Shown: positions 12,646-21,840 of the stretch, one piece after another | Position numbering within the stretch: position 1 is the stretch's first letter | Layout: each line of letters opens with the position of its first letter | Source of the DNA: Phallusia fumigata | Taxonomy: Eukaryota; Chordata; Ascidiacea; Phlebobranchia; Ascidiidae | NCBI GenBank assembly: GCA_008931825.1 | Contig: QXVZ01024937.1 | Span: 1 to 21,840, forward strand | Length of the DNA: 21,840 nucleotides | Reading direction: 5' to 3' | Notes under the pieces: model-generated | Databases searched by the model: none | What the model was told of the DNA's origin: nothing | Seen by the model: only the letters and a program-made list of their open reading frames with translations | Program-made: the position numbers and the translations under genes

Positions 12646-12945
12646 CAGGGGTCTCAAACTCAAATGTCACCGAGGGCAAAAACTTTAAAGTAACTCAAGG
12701 GCCGCACCATGGAAAGCTGCAGTTTCCAAATGTCAATCACTTCGCTTGCTCTTTTATCAGTATATTACTGCGCCTAGGTAATTTGCACCAATTTTTTTGG
12801 ATACAGCTATCACGCTTCTTTAAACCCGATAGACCAAAACAAGCTGATCAACAGAAATATAGCAAGTGAAAGATTCACAGACACTTTAATCGGCCCCAAG
12901 TGAAACAAATCACTTGAAATTTCCATGCTTCGCGGGCTGCACAAA
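12646..12945. mobile_element. hAT-like non-autonomous element fragment
   Basis: It starts with CAGGGGTCTCAAACTC, the very common hAT MITE terminus, followed by GGGCCGCA and later a GCGGGCTGCA block near 12932. The expected inverted terminus and a target duplication were not found, so the right boundary is approximate. There is no coding capacity. Confidence 0.5.
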
Positions 12946-13714
12946 TTTAATTCAGACATCTAAATCGGTCATGTCTTGTTTTTTTTTGTTATAAGTCGAC
13001 AACTGTTTGTATTATTTAATTGCAAACGTATACTTGGACGAAGGGCATTTTTTCTGAATATGATGGTTCCCGACCCGGTAAATATTTTAAAATTTTAGGT
13101 AAAAAATTTCCATTTTAATTGTATTACGAGATGATTTTTTTAAGACCAAATTTTCGATTACGTTTAAATATCTTCTACCATTGGTATAATTTTTAAATTT
13201 AAAGATTTGGTTTTGTTTACCTTGTGGCAAGAATGTTGTCTCTAAAACAAACAAGCCGACAAATTTTACACAAAACTAGTTGTTTTTAGGATTTAACTAC
13301 CTATACCCATTAACGTGTTTCTTTACAAGTTAACGAAAACGCTTTCAAACAAACTTATACTGATTGCCAACCCCTATTCTGGGTCATGTCTAATTAAATC
13401 GCTTATATTCTAACTTATAAGTTTATTGCTTGCCTGGTCTCTACGGGCTTACATAAACAAATAAGGCTCCCTTAATAACTTATACGTCGACAACGCGCTG
13501 AGTATTTTAACTACATCTAAACTCTAACTCTGCGGCGGCGCTTGCTAACTATTTACAGTCGCCTGACAGAGTGTCGCAGCCCAGCTTCCATGTTATTTCG
13601 TCTGTCTAAATGTCGCAGCTTGGCATCCTCGTTTTCTGGTGTATCTAGCTGGCACCTAGTCTAAGTTTTAGCACGAATAACGTGTGTCCGAAAGCGGTTT
13701 ATATACAGGTGCTG
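12946..13714. other. Non-coding stretch, nothing recognised
   Basis: It is AT-rich to about 13480, then more mixed, with two related GTCGCAGC… segments (13573 and 13612) that suggest a short degenerate repeat. No exon-like reading frame was found on either strand. Confidence 0.3.
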
Positions 13715-13945
13715 TTTTTTCTAGAATATTGTGGATAAAGCAGGCGACCTAGTTTGGGTTGCGATCGTGTGTCGCAATAATGTTACTCTCTCACTCTCAT
13801 TGACTTTTTTCTAGAATATTGTGGAAGAACCGGCGACCTAGTTTAGGTTGCGACGTGTGTTGCAATAATAGGTCCCTCTAAATGACTTTTTCTGGAATAT
13901 TGTGGAAATACACAGGCGACCTAGTTTATTGGCGACGCCTGTCGT
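13715..13945. repeat. Three-copy minisatellite, 81-90 bp units
   Basis: Each unit has TTTTTCT(A/G)GAATATTGTGG (CT(A/G)G at 13721, 13811, 13892) followed by GGCGACCTAGTTT and, in the first two, GGTTGCGA…TGTGT(C/T)GCAATAAT. Units differ by substitutions and small indels. The TTCTAGAA / TTCTGGAA core fits the inverted nTTCnnGAAn form of a heat-shock element. Confidence 0.75.
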
Positions 13946-14225
13946 GGTACTGTGGTGTTCTTAACTGATATATCTGTGGCTAATTTGGTCAGATTGGCTT
14001 GCCGCTAGACGGCGCGCGGCACTGTTGCCGCTGCAACTAAAGGAAACTAAGTTTTCTTTTCATCAACATTCTTTTTGAAACTTCCCCCCAGAATTTTTAT
14101 GTCATGGATTTATGTTTTTATAGGTTATCTGCATTCAAATGTTAGACTGAGTTCCTAACATGGTGTGTGGAACTGTGCAACCCCTTCATTCGGAGACACT
14201 CCGGAAGGAAATAAATATCAAAGGT

Positions 14226-14231
14226 TTTATT
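14226..14231 (-). terminator. Poly(A) signal of gene B
   Basis: AATAAA on the minus strand lies 137 bases after the gene B stop. The same site is conserved after gene C. Confidence 0.55.
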
Positions 14232-14367
14232 TCAACAAACCACGAAAACGCATCAAAATATACAGCGGTTTACAAAGCACGTAAAATATAAACAGTATAG
14301 TGTCAAAGAAATATATTTTAGATATGAACCATGTTTAAAATACAAGCAAAACTTGTTACATCTCTTT

Positions 14368-17004
14368 TTAACCAATCGCCTGGTGCCTTCTTGTCACATG
14401 GGGGTATATTGCATGGAATGCAATTCTACAGTGGTTGTCCCTGTCCTTAGCAATCTTTTGGAAGCCGGAATATCTGTCATGATGACCCCAACTGAAACAC
14501 AAAAACCAATATTTACGAGTTTCGGGAAGATATCAGCATCTCCCTAATAAACTCACTCCGTGAATCGTTTTTTTGAAAACTGTTAAAATTTAAGGCAAAC
14601 TGTTGTGCTCAATTTCAGGCAAATTTAATTTTCCAGGATCAAATAACGACAATATTTCGCGACCATGGGTTGACTTGCTATGCACGTCAGACAAAATGGA
14701 CCAGATATTTGACCCAACCTTACTTTGTTTTATGTATATATATGTAGCATTGGTGTTGGTGATAAGATATTTTAATCTGCTGACCAGACGTAGGCGACTA
14801 AGATTTAGTAGCATCGGTAAGTTTACTTTCAATGAGATATATTACAATAAGATTTTTATCTTTGGCTTTACCTGTTTTTGATAATCCAGAACTTTTTAAT
14901 TTCATTCTTTTTGTTTCGTTGGGAGCCGTAACCAATCACCAACACAGAGTGATATATTTCGTCTCTCTCTCCCTCAGGGTTGGGGTCGTAAAAAATGTCT
15001 GTTTTACAATATTTAAAAATATCTCGGATGCATTTTAAAATCTTTAAGCCCTAAAACTAAAATGTCAAAGCAAAACCAAGATCTAGAATCCATCGTGAGT
15101 AAAATGTTTCAATTTTTGCCAGAAAAACTCAGCAAAAGTTAAAATGAAAATATTTTTAACCAATGTTGTGCTCCCAGTCGGCAAAACATGAAAATATATT
15201 TGCAAACAAACCAGATTTAGACAAAGGACACAAAACAGAGAAGTTTTCCGAATCCATTCACACCAAATATTTTTTTCTGTGCATAACTAGAAAATTCCCC
15301 AATGCATTTACCTTCAGTTTTTAACTGATCAAATTTGTTACTTGGGCTTGGTTAAAAAAGGTCAACGTAACAGATTTTGGTAGACAATGGCAAAAAGCAG
15401 AGACATTTTCCGACTGTCCTACAACTGTGTTTTTTTGATCTACCTTTGGAGTCCAAGCTTGCCAATTTTTTAACCTGGGCTTGGTTAAAAAGAGCAAGGG
15501 TTACAACAATCGGTCCTATACGAGCCACGGCAGTTTCCAGTTCCTCCTCCGATCTGCCAACATAATCATACCACTTGAGATTGAGTTCGACTGCAACTTC
15601 CCTTCCCGCTGCTAAGCATCTAGGACCCTTCTGAAAATTTAATGACAAAAACTTCTATAGTCACTGGAACACTGAGTTTTGAAGCGATTCGTCTTTTAGG
15701 TGAGTTTTTCAAAATTATTTGACACCACAACTAAATGGTTTAGACTTCGCAATACGACCTATCTAATAGTGAACAACAATTTTTATAACCTTGAAAGGGA
15801 TGCTTTGCGGATAATCTCTCTCACTGATTGAACCTTTGTCAGCAATGTATTCTAATGCTTTTTCCACAGGTCCATACCAATCTCCACCAAAAATGCAATC
15901 AACCAATTGTTGAACAGACAATTCAACCAATTCGCCGTTTTTAATTTTGTTGTGAGATTCCACAGCTGATACCTGCGACGATTGAAAATAAGGTACCTTC
16001 GAATGCGTTCCAATTTCGTGAAATGACTTTTGAACTTTAGAAATTCAACAATTTACATCTAGTTCAGAAACTACAGTAAGTCAACAGCTTGCGACATTGT
16101 TCATTACAAAAATCAATTTTCTTGACACAAAACGCAGCATATTTTTATTGAAAAGGTCGGAGAATAACTAGGTAACAGAACTTACTGCAGCAAATATCCA
16201 ACAGGCAGGCAGGGGATCTTGGTCTCTGACTGGAGTTACACAACCACGTTCGCGCCAATCAACACTTTCAGGGTTGGGTTCAATCTCGAGTACAACTGAA
16301 CCATGTGGGTCACCTGGATTTGGATCGCCATCGCCACCGGCAGCGGCAATTGCCCCTGCCGGGATCGGTAGCATCTTACAACTCATCCACGATAATTCCT
16401 CCAAAGTCTAACGGAAAACCATTGTTAGGTTGAGTGTGTTTCGCTTCGTGAAAGAAAAGATAGCGACACCATTTTGTTGAATCAATCACCAGCTGCGCAA
16501 CGTTAGAACAAGTCACAAAACTAAACGGCATGCCTTATTTCTTCAACGTGAGGCCTGAAAACGTCCAGCAAGCTCTCAAACAGGGCGGCCATTTTTAGCA
16601 AAAAAATATTCGTTTTAAAAAAACAATCAAGTATCCATCCGCTTATGGAGTTTCAAAAAACAACTGCAAATTTGCCGCAAGATAATAAATGATCTTCGGC
16701 GCTTTGGCCTACCGAGTCACTAGTGCAAAACCACGATAGATTTGGGTCAAAACTAACCTTATTGTTAAATGTAAAAAGCCTGGAAACAACCTTTTGCTGA
16801 TACAGCGCACAAATCCGTCAATTACTCACAAAACACGGATACCTTTTAAAAATAACTTTACCTGGTCACTGCATCGTGTCTGTTGAACTCGGTAACTGTG
16901 TTTTCCAGCCAAGTAATCATCGTTATGTTGTTTGACAAATTCAAGGTTCTGCTCCCAAAGTTTTTTACGTTCATCTAGGACTCTTTGAGAATCGTATTTC
17001 TTAT
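14368..17004 (-). CDS. Gene B: cathepsin L-like protein, first exon missing
   Basis: Exons 2-7 are 17004-16862, 16407-16186, 15972-15790, 15630-15444, 14998-14872 and 14491-14368 (TAA), encoding about 327 residues. Exon 2 opens in phase 2 with no ATG, so a first exon like that of gene C is required. The sequence diverges from the gene C flank at the N (17081) before that exon. Propeptide motifs are R-x3-W-x2-N-x3-V-x3-N and GKHSY. After a Gly/Pro/Ala-rich linker comes [17 protein letters not shown]. The active-site Cys is in DPLPACWIF (codon 16203-16201), His in IYHSVLVIGYG (14951-14949) and Asn in KNSWG, so the triad is intact. GCxGG is missing (VDCIFGGDWYG). The stop is slightly earlier than in C (TAA where C has CAA). 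It may be a functional gene cut by assembly or a copy that lost its promoter. Confidence 0.85.
15312..15373 (-). pseudogene. Decayed second copy of the exon 5 end in gene B
   Basis: About 130 bases downstream of the real exon 5 donor lies another version of the exon end (TLTFFNQAQVT…) with a GTAAAT donor. It is closer to gene C exon 5 than the used copy is. One base is missing relative to C, so the frame runs into TAA. The used exon (15630-15444) has exactly the 187-base length seen in genes A and C. Confidence 0.6.
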
Positions 17005-17080
17005 CTATAGAGTAAATAATCGTATAAAGTGAACAAATTCGTTTGTTTCGCTATTTTACATTTATTAACGTAAACTAGTT

Positions 17081-17081
17081 N
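17081..17081. other. Assembly ambiguity (N)
   Basis: This single N sits exactly where similarity between the two duplicated units ends and where the first exon of gene B is missing. The junction may be an assembly join rather than real sequence. Confidence 0.9.
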
Positions 17082-17361
17082 GTACACGCCGTTTTGGATG
17101 AAACTATCAGTTCCAATTACCTGATATTAACGACAAACTTTGATTCGAATCTTTACGGATTCGATATTCAACTTTGAACCTACCTTCTTTTACAAAATAA
17201 GTCACTTTAAAGCAGTGGTTCCCAACACTTTGTGTAAAATACTCTACCCTTATTAATAACAATATTTTTTCCCCTTATTGGCACCAAAGCAGTTATAGGT
17301 TTGAAAAAAAGTCTGTCTTAAAAATTGAATATGTATGTCCGGCGTTTTTTATCACACAAAT
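17082..17361. other. Unique spacer between the duplicated units, with a hAT-like end
   Basis: It is not shared with the duplicated units. It contains a 10-base palindrome, GATTCGAATC, near 17141-17150 and the sequence CAGTGGTTCCCAACACTTTG from 17213, which is a typical hAT-family terminus. No second terminus or exon is visible. Confidence 0.4.
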
Positions 17362-17495
17362 TATTTCATGTAATGGATTTATGTTTTTATGGGTTATCTG
17401 CATTCAAAACCCATGTTGGACTGAATTTATAATAGTGTGAATTTGTTGAACCCCTTCATTCGGATACACTCCAGAAGAAAATTAATAACAAAGGT

Positions 17496-17501
17496 TTTAT
17501 T
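17496..17501 (-). terminator. Poly(A) signal of gene C
   Basis: AATAAA on the minus strand lies 126 bases after the gene C stop, in sequence conserved with the gene B flank. Confidence 0.55.
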
Positions 17502-17626
17502 TCAACAAACCACGAAAACGCATCAAAATCAAATATACAGCGGTTTACAAATCACTTATAAACAGTATAGCGTTTAAGAATTATATTTTAGAAATAAAAC
17601 CATGTTTGAAATATAAGCAAAACTTG

Positions 17627-20417
<2,791 letters not shown>

Positions 20418-20476
20418 TGTTCTACTTGGCAGTTTTCAGGTTTTTCAGTCTGGCTTGGCACTCTTTGCATTCCATG

Positions 20477-20483
20477 TTTTATA
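20477..20483 (-). promoter_or_regulatory. TATA box of gene C
   Basis: TATAAAA on the minus strand (CGCTATAAAACATGG) ends 60 bases before the ATG. Transcription would start near 20450, giving a 5'UTR of about 30 bases. The two ATGs just after the TATA box would lie upstream of the transcript. Confidence 0.65.
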
Positions 20484-20776
20484 GCGTAAAAAAACAATGC
20501 GTACATCAGATATTCCCACCCACATTATCACGCAATACCGGTATGTAACACCACAGTCACAGCTGAAAACATAATTAACTTTGCAACATTACCACCTCTG
20601 TATCTTCTCTTGCAGCCAACATGTGATTTTAACATGCCGCGTGGGTTTGGAAACTCGTTCTGACACATTTGTTTTCTGCCTTGTTATTGACTGCTGATAA
20701 TGATGACATGACTTATGTGGGTGAGTGCTCTTTTCTATCTGCGTTGACATGAATATCTGATCTGTAGATTAGTACA

Positions 20777-20962
20777 GGGCTTCCTAAACTTTTTGGTCTG
20801 CGAGCCATTTTGATTTTCAATGTTTTTTGCGACCCTTAACGTTTGACGGAGAAACGGCGATTATACGAGCATTTGTGGGAAACAAAATTCGTTCTCGCGA
20901 CCCACAAACGTCGTTGTGCGACCCTCTAAAGGGTCGTGACCCGTAGTTTGTGAAGCTCCAGG
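20777..20962. mobile_element. hAT-type MITE with 8-bp target-site duplication
   Basis: It is flanked by identical octamers TTAGTACA at 20769-20776 and 20963-20970. The left end (CA)GGGCTTCCTAAACTTT and the right end read in reverse, CTGGAGCTTCACAAAC, are imperfect inverted repeats. Repeated GCGACCC / GGGTCG blocks lie inside. The eight-base duplication and terminus style are those of hAT transposons. There is no coding capacity, so it would be mobilised in trans. Confidence 0.75.
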
Positions 20963-20970
20963 TTAGTACA

Positions 20971-21205
20971 CAAGATCAGGTCGACATGACCAGTGACCCT
21001 CATTTGGACGCGTTTCTTGCTATTTTCTATTTCTATGGGGGGAAGCTACCGGCTTTACTGCAAAAGCTCAACCGGCTTTTGATCCAAACGACAGTGCAGT
21101 TGTTGGCATGGTGATTGTCACAATAAAAAATACTTTTTTTTAAAAGACACGATTAACTAGAGGTGCCATTGGCTTGATTAGATATTGAATATCCAGAAAT
21201 TTGTT
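20971..21205. other. Upstream of gene C; only short uncertain frames
   Basis: There is a 42-codon ATG frame from 20987, and an overlapping frame near 21040-21125 with protein-like composition (…FDPNDSAVVGMVIVTIKN), followed by AATAAA at about 21121. Neither has convincing splice or family support, so no gene is called. Confidence 0.2.
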
Positions 21206-21211
21206 TTTCCC

Positions 21212-21299
21212 GCGTTATGTTAGTAGGAAATAATTTGGTTTTAAACCTCGGGCACCCCAGGTTCGAACCCCATGAAGAAAAAACAAAACAAATAAAAAC
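21212..21299 (+). mobile_element. Possible tRNA-derived SINE
   Basis: GGTTCGAACCC (21260-21270) is a perfect tRNA/pol III B box. An A-box-like TATGTTAGTAGG lies about 40 bases upstream (21217-21228), and an A-rich tail (AAGAAAAAACAAAACAAATA…) starts at 21275. No full cloverleaf was found, so a SINE is favoured over a tRNA gene. Confidence 0.4.
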
Positions 21300-21840
21300 C
21301 TCTCCCGAGTAAATGATTTCAAAACAAGTTTAGTCGCTGAATTAATCTTCGTATGTATCAATGTCAAACAAATCAATGGAGTAATATCTGTGCAATGTGG
21401 TCGACCTAATCTTTAGTCGATCAAAACAAGTAGTCATAGTTGCACTAGTGCTTGGTTTGTGGGTGGACAGCAGGCGTCAAACCCACAACAGGAACTGATG
21501 CTTGCAGCAGTAAGCACAACGTAGCATATTTTGCAACGCCTTCATGTAGCATGGGCATTTAGAATTTTAGACAACAATACAAGCACCTTTTGTTCAGTAA
21601 ACCAACTTACACATACAAATAAAATCCATTTAAAGTCAAACTTTATGTTTAAAATGTTTAAATGGTGATGCTTCTATTTAGAGGTGTTCAAAGTAGTATA
21701 GCTTGCTATTCTGGAATCGTTGTTTGAAATCAAGAACATCAAATCGAAGTCCTATGTTAATTTTGGCACGATTTGCACAGAACTCCAGGTAACAAAACAA
21801 TAAAAATAAATATTTATTTAACTCTTAAAAAGTACCCCAT
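21300..21840. other. Non-coding window edge
   Basis: No exon, repeat with clear ends or RNA gene was recognised. The last 70 bases are very AT-rich. Confidence 0.3.

Larger units (their letters stand above)
14094..17080. repeat. Segmental duplication, copy 1 (contains gene B)
   Basis: It is collinear with 17362-20345. Exon 2 ends are 3268 bases apart and the stops 3259 apart, and introns and 3' flank are highly similar. Similarity begins at GGATTTATGTTTTTAT in the 3' flank and stops at CGTAAACTA just before the N at 17081. Confidence 0.85.

Noticed and set aside
14590-14881. Overlapping plus and minus frames conserved between the exon 6-7 introns of genes B and C (also 17880-18191)
   Set aside because: The conservation is explained by the recent segmental duplication. 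Differences between copies change residues in both frames, and there is no conserved start or acceptor/donor pair that keeps the cathepsin frame.
20987-21125. Possible small gene upstream of gene C
   Set aside because: A 42-codon frame and an overlapping protein-like frame exist, but there are no matching splice sites, family motif or second exon.

Overview
The window is nuclear DNA of an animal. Every gene found has several exons with GT..AG introns of roughly 150-700 bases, AATAAA-type poly(A) signals lie after the stops, and one gene is the eukaryotic ribosomal protein eS7. The compact, AT-rich gene structure, many short hAT-like elements and tandem paralogues fit an ascidian/tunicate-type genome. 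That assignment is an impression, not proof. A single N at 17081 marks draft assembly.

Layout. (1) 197-2772, plus strand: four exons encoding an unrecognised two-pass membrane protein of 228 residues, whose 3' end holds a cluster of TGACGTCA palindromes. (2) 3600-6404, minus strand: RPS7 (eS7), with five coding exons giving 193 residues, a 5'UTR exon starting with a pyrimidine tract (TOP type), and two strong hairpins in its last intron. (3) 6916-9368, minus: gene A, a cathepsin L-like (papain family, C1A) protein of 349 residues in seven exons. (4) 9400-14100: no complete gene. This stretch holds diverged repeats, hAT-like fragments, a three-copy minisatellite and two extra copies of the gene A-type first exon, one intact and one decayed. 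(5) 14368-17004 and 17627-20417, minus: genes B and C, which lie in a tandem segmental duplication (offset about 3.26 kb). Gene B lacks its first exon next to the N. Gene C is complete (351 residues, TATA box) but has Tyr where the catalytic His should be. (6) 20490-21840: a hAT-type MITE with an 8-bp target duplication and a possible tRNA-derived SINE.

The most interesting content is the three-member cathepsin-like cluster. All three share phase and exon structure. They keep an I29-type propeptide, but the complete reading frames begin directly in it with no signal peptide. The GSCWAF active-site motif is changed to (P/L)P(A/V)CWIF, and the GCxGG motif is lost. Genes A and B keep the Cys/His/Asn triad, while C has Cys/Tyr/Asn. 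A and B each carry a tandem duplication at the same exon-5 donor boundary. Extra first exons upstream of gene A are phase-compatible with its exon 2. All exon models were made by eye from splice signals and homology; no alignments or transcript data were used.
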